64,000 nucleotides of DNA from Rummeliibacillus suwonensis (GTDB lineage Bacteria; Bacillota; Bacilli; Bacillales_A; Planococcaceae). Shown here one piece after another: positions 18,467-28,157 of the stretch. The position numbers were made by a program, and so were the translations under genes. The stretch covers positions 2,751,123-2,815,122 of the forward strand of contig NZ_VCBL01000001.1 in NCBI RefSeq assembly GCF_007896435.1, given 5' to 3'. Every line of letters starts with the position of its first letter. The stretch's first letter is position 1. The notes beneath the pieces were generated by a model. It saw nothing but the letters and a program-made list of their open reading frames with translations. It made no database searches and was not told the origin of the DNA.

Positions 18467-20554
18467 CTAATAGCTAAATTTAGACAATTCTAGATGAAGT
18501 GATTCTGCCATTTTAGAAAGGTTGTTGACCATTCCATTAATTTCTTGCATAGAAGCGTTTTGTTCTTCCATCGTTGCTGATAATTCTTCTGTTCCAGCGG
18601 AGGACTCTTGACTGATGGATGCGATGTTTTCTACATCACTCAATACTTCAATCGTTGCTTGCTTAATGATTTGAGAAGCACTATTTACTTGATTGATTTG
18701 AACAATCATTTCCTGAATATTTTGGTTGATCTCATCGAATGTTTCTTTATTTTGCTTAATCAAATCAGACCCTACTTGAACTTGTTGAACCACACCATCC
18801 ATCGCTTGCTCTACTTCTTTTGTTTCTTTTAATACACCGTCAATAATGCTTGAAATTTTACTTGTAGATTCAGCAGATTGTTCAGCTAATTTTCTTACTT
18901 CCTCGGCTACAATTGAAAAACCTTTTCCATGTTCTCCAGCACGTGCTGCTTCAATAGCCGCGTTTAAAGCTAGTAGATTCGTTTGTACTGCTATATTATT
19001 GATCACGTCGAGAATCTCTCTAATCTCTTTAGAATTTTCACCTAGCTGCTGCACAATTGTCGCAGTAGAGGAAACCTTTTCTTCGATCGTCTGCATGCCA
19101 TTTATTGACCGGGTAGCACTTTGTAACCCTTTTTGGACAGAATCCTCTGTTTTCTGTGAATCATTTTCCATTTCCTCTATATGCTGTGTAATCTCTTTCA
19201 TTTCACCATTGACATGTTGTACCTTTTCTAAAATATCACTTGCATATTGTGCTTGACCGGTTGATCCTGCGGCTAATTGCTCTGATGTTGCGGATACTTG
19301 TTCAATTCCTTCACTCATTTCATTCGTAAACGTCGATAACTCTTCACTGTAAGAATTGACTTGTTCTGAAATACCTGCTGCATCTTTGACTAAAGTGCGC
19401 GTATTTTCAGTCATTTCATTCATTGCCATAGCTAACTGACCAATTTCATCTTTTGATCGAATGGTTAATGGCTCTGTCGCTAAATTCCCATCTGCAATTT
19501 CTTGAACTTTTTCGAATACCTTTTTGATTGGTTTCACTAATCCTCTGGCAATCAGCGTGACCAATAGGACAAGAATGATTAAACCAATAATTCCAATAAG
19601 TAGAGAGGATTTTAATAATGTGTTAGATCCTTCTTTTACTTCATTTAATGGAACGGTCACTAGCAACGACCAAGGTGTATTCGTTGACCCTATAGAGATG
19701 GGAGAATATACATTATAAACATCTTTTTTAGACGATACATTTGTAAAGGATACTGTTCGCCCTGACTGAACGGCTTTTTTGACTTTTGCTGACTCTGATC
19801 CTGCAAGCTTATCGCTGCTTTTTCCGACTAATTGTTCGGATGGATGAGCTACAATCGTTCCATCATTTGAGATAATCGCACCAGATCCACTTTTATACAG
19901 ATGAATGGAATCGTTTACTTTTTGGATTGATTTTAAACTCATATCCACGCCAACAGCTCCTATAACCTGTCCTTCCTTTTTAATAGGAATCACAAAAGAA
20001 GTCATCAATACTTTTTTTCCATTTATTTCATAGTTATAAGGATTCATGATGACTTGCTTTCCACTGTTTTTAGCAAGAAGATAATAGTCACCAGCACCTG
20101 GCTTGTCATAATCCTTCAATGGTAATACACTGATTTTCTCTCCTGATCGATTCCAATATGGAATAAATCTCCCCGTTTGATCATGTCCCAGCTTGTTTTT
20201 ATAATTTTTATCCTTTCCATCAAAAGCATTTGGTTCCCATATTGTCCATACACCAAGAAAATTAGAATTTTCTTCAAGTGTTTTTTCCAAAATTTTATTG
20301 GCCAATTGCCGATTCGCATTATGTTGATCTACCATCGTATTCAGCGTAATCGCAAGCCCTTTCGCCATATCCATTGAATAATTGAGATCGTTTTCTACAT
20401 TTTTAGCTTGTTTTTCTCCTTCTTTAGTTGCCAATTCTTCTGCGCTTTTGACAGATGAATGGTTAACTTGGTATAGATTGAATCCTATGATCACTGCAAA
20501 AACAATCACACATGCACTAAGAATTGATAATAATATTTTTGCTAATACTTTCAT
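18467..20554 (-). CDS. methyl-accepting chemotaxis protein (dCache type)
   Basis: A 695-residue transmembrane chemoreceptor, McpA/McpB/TlpA-like. A first membrane helix (about residues 5-27) and an extracellular double-Cache ligand domain (about 35-300, with [10 protein letters not shown]) are followed by a second helix (about 310-335) and HAMP. The long coiled-coil signalling domain has the conserved tip [20 protein letters not shown]. It clusters at the pole with CheW/CheA. Cache receptors of this group often sense amino acids; the ligand here is unknown. The upstream ATG at 20578 is in frame, but GGAGG is 7 nt before the ATG at 20554, which is preferred. It is a single gene. Confidence 0.93.
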   Translation of the reverse strand: MKVLAKILLSILSACVIVFAVIIGFNLYQVNHSSVKSAEELATKEGEKQAKNVENDLNYSMDMAKGLAITLNTMVDQHNANRQLANKILEKTLEENSNFLGVWTIWEPNAFDGKDKNYKNKLGHDQTGRFIPYWNRSGEKISVLPLKDYDKPGAGDYYLLAKNSGKQVIMNPYNYEINGKKVLMTSFVIPIKKEGQVIGAVGVDMSLKSIQKVNDSIHLYKSGSGAIISNDGTIVAHPSEQLVGKSSDKLAGSESAKVKKAVQSGRTVSFTNVSSKKDVYNVYSPISIGSTNTPWSLLVTVPLNEVKEGSNTLLKSSLLIGIIGLIILVLLVTLIARGLVKPIKKVFEKVQEIADGNLATEPLTIRSKDEIGQLAMAMNEMTENTRTLVKDAAGISEQVNSYSEELSTFTNEMSEGIEQVSATSEQLAAGSTGQAQYASDILEKVQHVNGEMKEITQHIEEMENDSQKTEDSVQKGLQSATRSINGMQTIEEKVSSTATIVQQLGENSKEIREILDVINNIAVQTNLLALNAAIEAARAGEHGKGFSIVAEEVRKLAEQSAESTSKISSIIDGVLKETKEVEQAMDGVVQQVQVGSDLIKQNKETFDEINQNIQEMIVQINQVNSASQIIKQATIEVLSDVENIASISQESSAGTEELSATMEEQNASMQEINGMVNNLSKMAESLHLELSKFSY

Positions 20555-20859
20555 CCTACTACCTCCTACATGATTCACGACAAATATGAACTACATCTGT
20601 GTCTTATTCACTATGTTCGTCGTCATAATTTCAAAAAAGTTTATGAATAAATTATATTTTCAAATAAAAAATTAATGAGCCTAAACTAACCATATATACA
20701 GGGATTATTTATTCATACAAATACTCATGTAACACTGACGATGACACAAATGAATTTTATACAGGCTAGATTGAAGAATTTTGCTAAACACGAAACGATT
20801 AGAAAAAGAAAAAGCACAGATTGCCGATGGAACAGCATCTGTACTCTATTTTTTCATGG

Positions 20860-21071
20860 GATAAAGGGAAACTTTCATCAGTGGGAGTTTTTTCATTCCC
20901 CACTGAACTATAGGAACTCAGGTTAAAAGCGCCACGTCCTATGGCAACACCTGAGTGACCAACATCTTGTTACCCCGAACCGATCGGGCGCATGCGGCAG
21001 TTGTTCTTCCTAACCTAACTTCCTTTTGCTGAATTTTGAGGTGGGTATTGCTGCCCATTATGCGGGACAAA
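20860..21071 (+). repeat. family-B repeat with family-C insert
   Basis: ATAAAGGGAAAC to GCGGGACAAAA. It carries a roughly 65-bp family-C stem-loop between the first hairpin and the GAACCGATCGGG segment. Confidence 0.8.
20912..20975 (+). repeat. family-C structured element
   Basis: Outer stem ACTCAGGT (20916-20923) pairs with ACCTGAGT (20949-20956). Inside lies GCCAC-GTCCT-ATGGC, and a third small hairpin CAACA/TGTT follows. Confidence 0.75.
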
Positions 21072-21224
21072 ACTGAATCTTGAGACAAATAGCTATTTTC
21101 GAACATCCTTAAATCTCAGTGTACATTTCCCTATTTATATGAAAACTGAATCATGTATTTCTTGGTTGTAAAGCAAAACTTTTCAGGCTTAGTCATATCA
21201 GTTTATCTTCAGCAATGGATTATC

Positions 21225-21518
21225 TCAATATATACCTGAATTACGAAGGAATACTATGTAAAAAACTGATTTACACAATGGCATTGTATTATATTTAGTC
21301 ATAAGGTGGCGTTTAATGTTGGTATTTAAGATTGATTTTCTTTTTATGAGTCGAGGTTGATTATTGGATCCCAGATGCAAAGGTTTTCGTATACTAGCAA
21401 GAATAACCATCCGAATATAGGCGATTGATGTGGTTTGAAAAAGTTTAGCAAAAGATTTGGTGTAATTGTATACATACGAAATGAGTGTACTTATTTGTTG
21501 ACTGGTTGAATTAGGCAT
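21225..21518 (-). CDS. doubtful ORF or decayed gene
   Basis: A 97-codon frame starting 19 bp after the PP2C-like gene. There is no ribosome site, no signal and no recognisable motif. It could be a gene remnant or a chance frame. Confidence 0.2.
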   Translation of the reverse strand: MPNSTSQQISTLISYVYNYTKSFAKLFQTTSIAYIRMVILASIRKPLHLGSNNQPRLIKRKSILNTNIKRHLMTKYNTMPLCKSVFYIVFLRNSGIY

Positions 21519-21537
21519 ACGAGAAACTCATATCACT

Positions 21538-22425
21538 TCAGTTTCTCAAAACCTCCAACAAAATTCCTGTTTTGTCATCGGATCTTTCTACTCTTGGATA
21601 TTGCAGGCAATAAGGATCATTCTTTTCCATAATGATGTTTTTCGAGCATGCACTTTTGAGCCCTCTGTTGAAAATATGCTTAGCTGTATCCATCCACCTT
21701 TCATACCCCGGTGGTTTATGACTGAGCAATTGAAGTCCATCCGTTACCAATGCGATTTTCTTCATATCCATCAATGGAATACTACCCTTGTCCCAAAAAT
21801 CCGAGGATTCCCTACTACCATCTATCGTTCCATATCCTTTATAGGTATTGACACTTTCACGATACTGCATATGGAAGGGTTGAATTAATGTTCGGGCATT
21901 TTCATAACATTGATCTAACTTTTTTTCTGAGTAATTCCGCCTCAATGTCTTTTTTAAAGTATTAAAGGTTCCCTTCCATTTACGAATATACTTTTCCTGC
22001 ATTTTGGCTTTATGATCATAAGTGATACTTCGGATCGTACCGTTTTCATATTGCACAAAAATCATGCAATTTCCCGTTTGAATATAGTGCAGCTGATCAT
22101 CTCTAATCTGAACAGCGGCTACACTACAACAATTTCGCGTGTGCTTTTTTATATCGGCAAAGTCATCCCAAAGCATTCTTCCTTTTTTGGTCCTTCTCAT
22201 TTCCATATTGGCGGCCCTTAATATATGATCTAAGGAATCATTTTCATAGGTTTTGTCTAATAGAAAACGTCGTACAATATGTGCAGCCTCTGCTCCAGAA
22301 AAAAGATCAAATCCCGATTCTCCGTCAATGACAGCAAATCGATTATTTTTGGTGTCGCTAACATATGCGTCTTCTAGTTCCTTGTTGATACCATCTTCAT
22401 AAATAAGCCCTATTACATTAATCAT
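21538..22425 (-). CDS. PP2C-like Ser/Thr protein phosphatase
   Basis: A 295-residue soluble protein with PP2C-type motifs: an early acidic motif ELEDAYVSD, AVIDGESG (the usual D-G-x-G metal site), a VAAVQI/IQTGNCMIFV strand pair, ALVTDGLQLL, and a closing RSDDKTGILLEV that matches the D-D-(K/R)-(T/S) metal motif near the C-terminus. It likely dephosphorylates a partner protein. It diverges from a small sigma-factor gene across a 427-bp AT-rich gap, so a regulatory link is plausible but unproven. Confidence 0.72.
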   Translation of the reverse strand: MINVIGLIYEDGINKELEDAYVSDTKNNRFAVIDGESGFDLFSGAEAAHIVRRFLLDKTYENDSLDHILRAANMEMRRTKKGRMLWDDFADIKKHTRNCCSVAAVQIRDDQLHYIQTGNCMIFVQYENGTIRSITYDHKAKMQEKYIRKWKGTFNTLKKTLRRNYSEKKLDQCYENARTLIQPFHMQYRESVNTYKGYGTIDGSRESSDFWDKGSIPLMDMKKIALVTDGLQLLSHKPPGYERWMDTAKHIFNRGLKSACSKNIIMEKNDPYCLQYPRVERSDDKTGILLEVLRN

Positions 22426-22852
22426 CCGAAAATCACTCCTCTTTTAGATTAAATGTACAAATCCTTTATGATTTCCATACTACCAACATTCCTGTTTATA
22501 TCCATATGATTCTTTACGACTATACAATATCATTATTTTGGATATTAAAGTTACTTTATTCATCAATTGTAACAATTAATTCAAAATTGAAAGAATTTTA
22601 TAAAAATTCTAAAAATATATCAAAACGCCACATTTTAAATAAAAATTGATGTCATATCAAATTTTTATTATGGCTACGAACATTGAAATCATAAGGTTTC
22701 GATAATTCTCGACATTTCATCGACAAAAAATTTTTCAACATTTTAACCCCTCAAAACTATTTTTTGCTCATTTTACAGATAACGACACAAATTTGTATTC
22801 TCAAAACACCTAGGAATACAACCATTGTGCACAATGAGAATGGACAAAGAAA
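22426..22852. other. AT-rich divergent promoter region
   Basis: No ORF. It contains the dyads AGAATTTT-ATA-AAAATTCT (22592-22610) and ATAAAAATTGAT/ATCAAATTTTTAT (about 22639-22670), which could be operators or chance in such AT-rich sequence. Confidence 0.4.
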
Positions 22853-23326
22853 ATGTGTCAATTTGAAGTGATTCTTGAACAATTTGAGCCAATGATCACA
22901 GCAGCTATTCGGAAATGCCGTATCTACAAAAATCACGAACACTATCGTCAAACAGCTCGCATCACCCTATGGAAAGCCTGGCAAAAGTACAATGATCTAC
23001 AAGGCGATTTTGCCCCCTATGCTTACACCTGCATACATGGCAGCATTTTAGACGAGCTGAAAAAAGAAAGTCGTTATGAAGAACGCTACCAGCCACAAGA
23101 AGATGTCCTGCTATCACTCTCCACCATATCAGCAGGGCAATCCGAAACAGCTTGCTTATTGGAGGAATTACTCAACACCCTTCCAAAGCAAGAACGGCAA
23201 CTTCTCGTCGACTATTATATTACAGGCTATTCATATGCAGAATTAACAACAAAATACCACACCACGATTGCCGCCTTGAAAAAAAGAAGGACGCGTATAC
23301 TTGAAAAACTAAGAAAAAATTTATAG
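22853..23326 (+). CDS. small sigma-70-family sigma factor
   Basis: A 157-residue ECF-sized sigma factor. The region-2-like segment (about residues 25-75, with YRQTARITLWKAWQKYNDLQ and YAYTCIHGSILDELK) would bind core enzyme and the -10 element. Region 4 (about 100-157) has QERQLLVDYYITGYSYAELT and a TIAALKKRRTRIL recognition helix. The sequence is like the competence/stress-type small sigma factors of Bacillota rather than classic RpoE ECFs. The ribosome site is weak (GAGAATGG). No anti-sigma gene follows; a terminator closes the unit. Confidence 0.75.
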   Translation: MCQFEVILEQFEPMITAAIRKCRIYKNHEHYRQTARITLWKAWQKYNDLQGDFAPYAYTCIHGSILDELKKESRYEERYQPQEDVLLSLSTISAGQSETACLLEELLNTLPKQERQLLVDYYITGYSYAELTTKYHTTIAALKKRRTRILEKLRKNL

Positions 23327-23342
23327 CCCCATATAGCCAAAC

Positions 23343-23375
23343 AAACACCACCTCATTTTTACTTGGTGGTGTTTT
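23343..23375 (+). terminator. terminator of the sigma-factor gene
   Basis: AAACACCACC pairs with GGTGGTGTTT, followed by Ts, 17 bp after the stop. Confidence 0.85.
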
Positions 23376-23469
23376 GAATTATGAATATAGAATGGGCTTG
23401 GTTCTTTATAATTAGTTTAGTATAGAAATGAGGCCATCCCATGAAATAAATAGGAACAGTTCTATCGCT

Positions 23470-23524
23470 CCCATCCACGGAAGAGAGCATTCTATCCACG
23501 GAAAACGGACTCCCATCCACGGAA
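23470..23524. repeat. short family-F array, inverted (ATCCACGG)
   Basis: ATCCAC at 23473, 23494 and 23515, exactly 21 bp apart. It is the reverse complement of the GTGGAT core. Confidence 0.8.
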
Positions 23525-23656
23525 CATAACCTACTTATTTATAAAAAATCACACGTGTTGATTTTACAAAAATCAGGAATATATATTTAGTGTAATTTTG
23601 AAAAACCCTGTATTTTTAGGACCATTTATATAGATCTTCGCTGCGGCTTGCTCGAG

Positions 23657-23713
23657 TCCTCGAAAATGCAAGCATTTCCTTCGTGCGGTGTGATTCGAGG
23701 AAGAAAATTCAAT
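23657..23713 (+). repeat. family-D hairpin inserted in MITE copy 2
   Basis: TCCTCGAA (23657-23664) pairs with TTCGAGGA (23694-23701), enclosing AATGCAAGCATT, itself a small hairpin. It is absent from MITE copy 1 at the matching position. Confidence 0.65.
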
Positions 23714-23756
23714 GTCCCGCGGGAAAAGCGAATAGATGAGACCCCGCAGCGTAGCG

Positions 23757-23827
23757 ATTGAAGGAACGGAATTTAAGAACGCCACGTCCTGTGGCAACGA
23801 TTCCGTGACCAACATCCTGTTGCCCCC
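23757..23827 (+). repeat. family-C structured element inserted in MITE copy 2
   Basis: Outer stem ACGGAAT (23766-23772) with ATTCCGT (23800-23806), inner GCCAC-GTCCT-GTGGC (23781-23795) and trailing CAACA/TGTTG (23810-23822). The outer stem differs in sequence from the other two C copies but keeps pairing. Confidence 0.75.
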
Positions 23828-24008
23828 AGCATTCGCCCGCAGGAAAGCGAGCAAGTCGGAGCGGAAATCAATGACTCTCCCTATTTTTATGGATTAAATT
23901 GGATAATCAACACGCCTGATAAAAAATCTTAGTTTACTTTTATATCCATTTATTTAAAAGAAGATTAAAACTTTTATCACCAAACTATGGAAATTCTAAT
24001 CTAATATC

Positions 24009-24062
24009 TTTACAAAATAAAAAATCGTATTATACTGTAAACGTAAAGTTTCCTTAAGGAAA
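24009..24062 (+). promoter_or_regulatory. MntR-controlled promoter
   Basis: TTTACA (24009-24014), 16 bp, TATACT (24031-24036), then the perfect palindrome TTTCCTTAAGGAAA (24049-24062) over the presumed start of transcription. B. subtilis MntR boxes have the form TTTGCCTTAAGGAAA, so Mn-dependent repression is expected. A leader of about 200 nt follows, without a riboswitch that I can recognise. Confidence 0.75.
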
Positions 24063-24262
24063 TAAAAATTCATATAGGAATTAAACTTTCATATAAGAAA
24101 GATATATTTTATTTATTACTAAAAAAGATTCCTAACTTTGCTTTATTTTTTGATAAAGGTGATGTTGTCAAATATGTTTACAAGCTCATAACAAAGCTCA
24201 TCTTATACTAAACGTATCTAAAGATTCATTTAACTGAAAGAAAATGGAATGGAGTGATTACA

Positions 24263-25636
24263 ATGAAAGAAAGCGAAATAAAAGGAAATACTAGCAATTT
24301 TATAAAATATGCTAATGGACCTAGTCTTGAAGAAATTAATAATACAGTTTCTGTACCAAAATCTAATCGTTTTTGGAAAAATTTAATGGCCTTTTCAGGT
24401 CCCGGAGCTTTAGTGGCAGTTGGTTATATGGACCCTGGTAACTGGGTGACATCAATTGGTGGGGGTGCACAATATGGCTATCTTTTGATGTCAGTTATTT
24501 TGATTTCTAGCTTAATCGCCATGTTATTACAATATATGGCGGCTAAACTTGGGATTGTAACACAAATGGATTTAGCGCAAGCCACACGTGCTCATACAAA
24601 CAAAAAAGTTGGTTACGTTTTATGGATTGTGACAGAGCTTGCTATTATGGCAACGGATATAGCTGAGGTCATCGGTGGCGCGATCGCCTTGAATCTACTA
24701 TTTAGTATGCCGCTTGCCGTCGGAGTTATATTAACCATTTTCGATGTATTACTACTATTATTGTTAATGAAGTTAGGATTCCGTAAAATTGAAGCAATTG
24801 TTATTACATTGATCAGCGTTATCTTACTTGTCTTTTTATATGAAGTCATCATTTCACAACCAAATATTCCAGACGTTTTAAAAGGTTTCGTCCCGCAAGC
24901 ACAAGTTTTACATCATGGGCAATTAACAATGGCTTTAGGGATTGTGGGTGCAACCGTTATGCCTCATAACTTATATTTACACTCATCCATTGCTCAAACG
25001 CGTCAATATGTTCGTAGAGATGAGAAGAATCTTGCAAAAGCTGTTAAATTTGCAACATGGGACTCAAATATTCAGCTATCTGCAGCTTTTATTATTAACT
25101 GTTTGTTATTGATCTTAGGTAGCGCCCTTTTCTTCGGACACGGCAGTGAATTAGGGACTTTCTCTTCTTTATACCATGCATTAAATGATTCACAATTAGC
25201 TGGTGCAGTTGCAAGTCCTATATTAAGTACATTATTTGCATTGGCTTTATTAGCATCTGGGCAAAACTCAACAATTACAGGAACATTGACTGGACAAGTT
25301 GTTATGGAAGGCTTTATCCACATTCGTCTTCCAATGTGGGCTCGCCGAATGGTTACACGATTGTTAGCTGTCATTCCAGTATTAGCTTGTACAATCTATT
25401 TTGGCGGAGATGAAACAGCACTTGATAATTTATTGATATATTCACAAGTATTCTTAAGTATTGCTTTGCCTGTCTCAATGATCCCACTCGTTTATTTCAC
25501 AAGTTCTAAAAAAATTATGGGGGAACGGTTTAAAAATCCTCTTTGGGTAAGTATACTAGGTTGGGTTTGTACAATCTGCTTAACTTATTTAAATATCCAA
25601 TTGATTGTTAGTACCGTATCTTCTATCTTCCATTAA
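24263..25636 (+). CDS. mntH: Nramp-family Mn2+ transporter
   Basis: A 457-residue, about 11-helix proton-coupled divalent-metal importer in the cytoplasmic membrane. The signature GYMDPGNW lies in helix 1 (metal-coordinating Asp and Asn) and [13 protein letters not shown] (Met of the A/T-x-x-M-P-H motif) in helix 6. Length is slightly above B. subtilis MntH owing to a polar N-terminus of about 30 residues. GGAGTG is well placed for the ATG at 24263; an in-frame GTG at 24254 overlaps that site. The MntR operator upstream supports manganese as the substrate. Confidence 0.95.
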   Translation: MKESEIKGNTSNFIKYANGPSLEEINNTVSVPKSNRFWKNLMAFSGPGALVAVGYMDPGNWVTSIGGGAQYGYLLMSVILISSLIAMLLQYMAAKLGIVTQMDLAQATRAHTNKKVGYVLWIVTELAIMATDIAEVIGGAIALNLLFSMPLAVGVILTIFDVLLLLLLMKLGFRKIEAIVITLISVILLVFLYEVIISQPNIPDVLKGFVPQAQVLHHGQLTMALGIVGATVMPHNLYLHSSIAQTRQYVRRDEKNLAKAVKFATWDSNIQLSAAFIINCLLLILGSALFFGHGSELGTFSSLYHALNDSQLAGAVASPILSTLFALALLASGQNSTITGTLTGQVVMEGFIHIRLPMWARRMVTRLLAVIPVLACTIYFGGDETALDNLLIYSQVFLSIALPVSMIPLVYFTSSKKIMGERFKNPLWVSILGWVCTICLTYLNIQLIVSTVSSIFH

Positions 25637-25651
25637 AAAAATATATATGTT

Positions 25652-25694
25652 AGAAGCTGTGTCATAGATATAAAAACTGATGGCATGGCTTTTT
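25652..25694 (+). terminator. terminator of mntH
   Basis: AGCTGTGTCAT pairs imperfectly with ATGGCATGGCT, followed by TTTTTT. Confidence 0.7.
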
Positions 25695-25774
25695 TCTGAT
25701 TTAAAATACATATGTCTGCCCCCGTTATCGTAGAGTGCATACATCTTTGTTCCTAAATTTTGATGAAGGCCTAT

Positions 25775-26095
25775 TTAAACCGTAAAACTCACACCAAAAA
25801 TAGCTGGAAAGGGGAAATTTTTTCCGTCTTCTAAATAGAGTGAAGCACTTTTGGTGTCTAGCTTTGTAATTATTCCGATCACTTTAAAAATTCGTTTTTC
25901 TTCCCAAATGCTTAATTCGACCTCTAGGTTATTGGCGTAAGCGATTTGGAGTTGTTCACTGAGTTCCTGCAATCCCCATTCATCTAGCTCTGGCTTTTCA
26001 ACATATTCATCTTGTGCTTTCCATTCCTGCAATAGTTTTACATGTTCTGGAAGCATCATCGCAGTCCATTTGATATTTCCACGATCTCGGATCAC
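25775..26095 (-). CDS. YolD-like protein
   Basis: A 106-residue YolD-like protein (start IRDRGNIKWTAMMLPEH, typical of the family), starting with GTG behind AGAGGTGATG. YolD proteins are encoded next to UvrX/YqjW Y-family polymerases and are thought to act with them. Here it is the second gene, 47 bp after uvrX, under the same SOS promoter. Confidence 0.88.
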   Translation of the reverse strand: MIRDRGNIKWTAMMLPEHVKLLQEWKAQDEYVEKPELDEWGLQELSEQLQIAYANNLEVELSIWEEKRIFKVIGIITKLDTKSASLYLEDGKNFPFPAIFGVSFTV

Positions 26096-26142
26096 TTTTA
26101 CATCACCTCTTTATCTCAAACACGTAGGAACTATGGGCTTTC

Positions 26143-27459
26143 TTACTTTTGGTGTCCACCGATCAATTCTGAACGTGCAACCGCAGTCCCTGCCTCTGTA
26201 TAAGACACAGCATGTAAAATCGCTGTTGATCCATGTTTTGAACGCAAATAATCCATCGTCTCTCCTAATTTTCTTTTTTTCCATTTCTGTTCATCAAACA
26301 AACTAAGTTGCATGGAATGTTCCGATTCTAAATTTGAAATGCTGATAGAAAGCTGCCTTACAGGTTTTTCTACATAATAGGCTTCGAGCAATCGCTTACA
26401 CACTTTATAAATTTTCATCGTATCATTCGTTGGCTCATCTATTGTATGTGACCGATGAAAACCTCCTCCAAATACATTTTTACTATAACGAACACCAAGT
26501 GAAATGGTTCTTCCCACTTGGAAGGCTTCCCTTGCTCTTCTTGCGATATCCTCGCACATTTCTAAAATGACGACAAGAATCTCACGGCAACTACCATAAT
26601 CGCGCGTAAGTAATTGACCTTTACCAAAGCTAATGGGTTCTTCTGCATGTGCTTCTAATGGGGATAGATCTATTCCCCATGCATGATAGTAAAGCTGATT
26701 GCCCATAACACCAAAATGATTTTCCAGCATGCTTAAATCAGCATGAGCAAGGTCGCCTACCGTATAAATACCCAGATTATTTAGGGCACGTTCTATTCTT
26801 CGGCCAATCCCCCACATTTCAGACAACGGTGCAACCGGCCATAATTTTTTAGGAATATCTTCATATGTCCATTTCGCAAACCCTTCCTTTTTCGCCTCTA
26901 AATCTAATGCTAGCTTTGCCATTAGCATATTGGGCCCCATTCCAACTGCATTTGGAATTTGAAATTGGCTATAAATGCTGGACTGAATAGATTTCGCAGT
27001 TTCTTCAGGAGGACCCCAAAGCTTTTCTGTACCGGTAAGATCCACAAAGCTTTCGTCAACGCTATATACATGTATCGCTTCTTTTGGAACAATTCGATTA
27101 ATTAAATTCGTAATTTCCATTGACATCTTTATAAAAAATTCCATTTTGGGTGTAAATAATTTGATATCCGGGTGGTCCGGAATTTCGTAAAGACGAGATC
27201 CTGTTTGAATCCTAAATCTTTCTTTCATGGGTGGCGATGCAGCGAGGACTATACTCCCTTTTTGTTGAAGATTCCCAACAACCGCAATGGGCACTTTTAA
27301 AGGATCCAGCTTTGCAAGCATAGCCATACAGCTTGCATAAAAACAACGCATATCAACGCAAATGATAGAGCGGTTCGGCGCATTTTTGTACATTTCCCAT
27401 GGATTTTTATCATTGGAGTCAATTTCATATTCAGTACGATTCACTGTATTCCTACTCAT
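26143..27459 (-). CDS. uvrX: Y-family DNA polymerase, UvrX/YqjW type
   Basis: A 438-residue translesion polymerase. The palm motifs are IICVDMRCFYASC (first catalytic Asp) and IHVYSVDESFVDL (second Asp-Glu pair). The thumb has a helix-hairpin-helix MWGIGRRIERALNNLGI, and the little-finger region ends in the beta-clamp-binding-like QLSLFDE. It belongs to the B. subtilis UvrX/YqjW branch rather than DinB. An in-frame ATG at 27489 lacks a ribosome site; GGAGGTGGCAAA precedes the ATG at 27459. A LexA box lies 38 bp upstream of the start, so DNA damage should induce it. Confidence 0.92.
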   Translation of the reverse strand: MSRNTVNRTEYEIDSNDKNPWEMYKNAPNRSIICVDMRCFYASCMAMLAKLDPLKVPIAVVGNLQQKGSIVLAASPPMKERFRIQTGSRLYEIPDHPDIKLFTPKMEFFIKMSMEITNLINRIVPKEAIHVYSVDESFVDLTGTEKLWGPPEETAKSIQSSIYSQFQIPNAVGMGPNMLMAKLALDLEAKKEGFAKWTYEDIPKKLWPVAPLSEMWGIGRRIERALNNLGIYTVGDLAHADLSMLENHFGVMGNQLYYHAWGIDLSPLEAHAEEPISFGKGQLLTRDYGSCREILVVILEMCEDIARRAREAFQVGRTISLGVRYSKNVFGGGFHRSHTIDEPTNDTMKIYKVCKRLLEAYYVEKPVRQLSISISNLESEHSMQLSLFDEQKWKKRKLGETMDYLRSKHGSTAILHAVSYTEAGTAVARSELIGGHQK

Positions 27460-27495
27460 TTTGCCACCTCCAAAATAATTATGAAACACTATTTC

Positions 27496-27509
27496 AGAAC
27501 GTTTGTTCT
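27496..27509 (-). promoter_or_regulatory. LexA (SOS) box
   Basis: AGAACGTTTGTTCT contains GAAC-N4-GTTC, the Bacillus LexA consensus core, 38-50 bp upstream of the uvrX start. Confidence 0.85.
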
Positions 27510-27774
27510 AATTTTATTTTAGAGTAAGAAAAGTAGAACGACAAGTGGTATTATTTGGAGTGGTTTTCGCCACTAGCATTGCAGCAGACCTGATAATGAT
27601 CTAATTTTAGCTCTTAATTTTGCTAATAAAGTAACCTCTTTTTGCAAAAGAATCTTATGCTTATTTCAATTTACTAGGACAACTCAAACCTATAAAACAC
27701 ATTAAAAATGAAGCCATTAAATTGGATTTAAAAAAATTAAGATCATTAAAAAACCATAATATCCCATTTCATTG

Positions 27775-27992
27775 ATAAAGTAAAACTTTAATCAGTGGAG
27801 TTTTCTTCATCCCTCACTGAACTAGAGGAACTCAGGTTAAAGGCGCCACGTCCTGTGGCAACACCTGAGTGACCAACATCTTGTTGGCCCGAACCAATCG
27901 GGCTTTTACAGGCAGTTTATCTTCCACCTAACTTCTTTACTTTCGCTGAATTTTGAGATGGGAGTATTACTGCCCGTTAATGCGGGATAAAA
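27775..27992 (+). repeat. family-B repeat with family-C insert, inside family I
   Basis: ATAAAGTAAAAC to GCGGGATAAAA, with a family-C element at 27826-27890. GATAAA occurs at both junctions and may be a short target duplication or part of the element. Confidence 0.8.
27826..27890 (+). repeat. family-C structured element
   Basis: ACTCAGGT (27830-27837) with ACCTGAGT (27863-27870), inner GCCAC-GTCCT-GTGGC (27845-27859), then CCAACA/TGTTGG (27873-27887). This is the best-formed of the three copies. Confidence 0.78.
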
Positions 27993-28157
27993 ATCTATTT
28001 TTTCTTTAACTTTTCAAACAAAAAACTGATTTTTATTAAATTTCCGAAGATGAAATGACTTTTTCAGTGATCTCTTAAAACTTAGATAGCTATTTTCACT
28101 TAGAAGACAAGAACGTATTATTTAAGCTCATCATACATATACTGTATAAAAAAACGA

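Larger units (their letters stand above)
23550..23918. mobile_element. MITE-like element, copy 2 (369 bp) with two inserts
   Basis: Same ends as copy 1 (CACACGTGTTGATT on the left; AATCAACACGCCTG on the right) and a perfect 9-bp target duplication ATAAAAAAT (23541-23549 and 23919-23927). The extra 110 bp relative to copy 1 are a family-D hairpin near 23657-23713 and a family-C element near 23757-23827. Confidence 0.85.
27740..28075. repeat. family-I inverted repeat interrupted by family B
   Basis: Left arm (GATCATTAAAAAA, degraded) and ATTTCATTGATAAA precede, and ATCTATTTTTTCTTTAAC and TTTTTCAGTGATCTC follow, the family-B element. The uninterrupted version is at 32508-32636. Confidence 0.7.

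Noticed and set aside
24064..24262. Mn riboswitch (yybP-ykoY) in the mntH leader
   Set aside because: The leader is AT-rich with no clear paired helices or conserved loop; the MntR operator already explains control.
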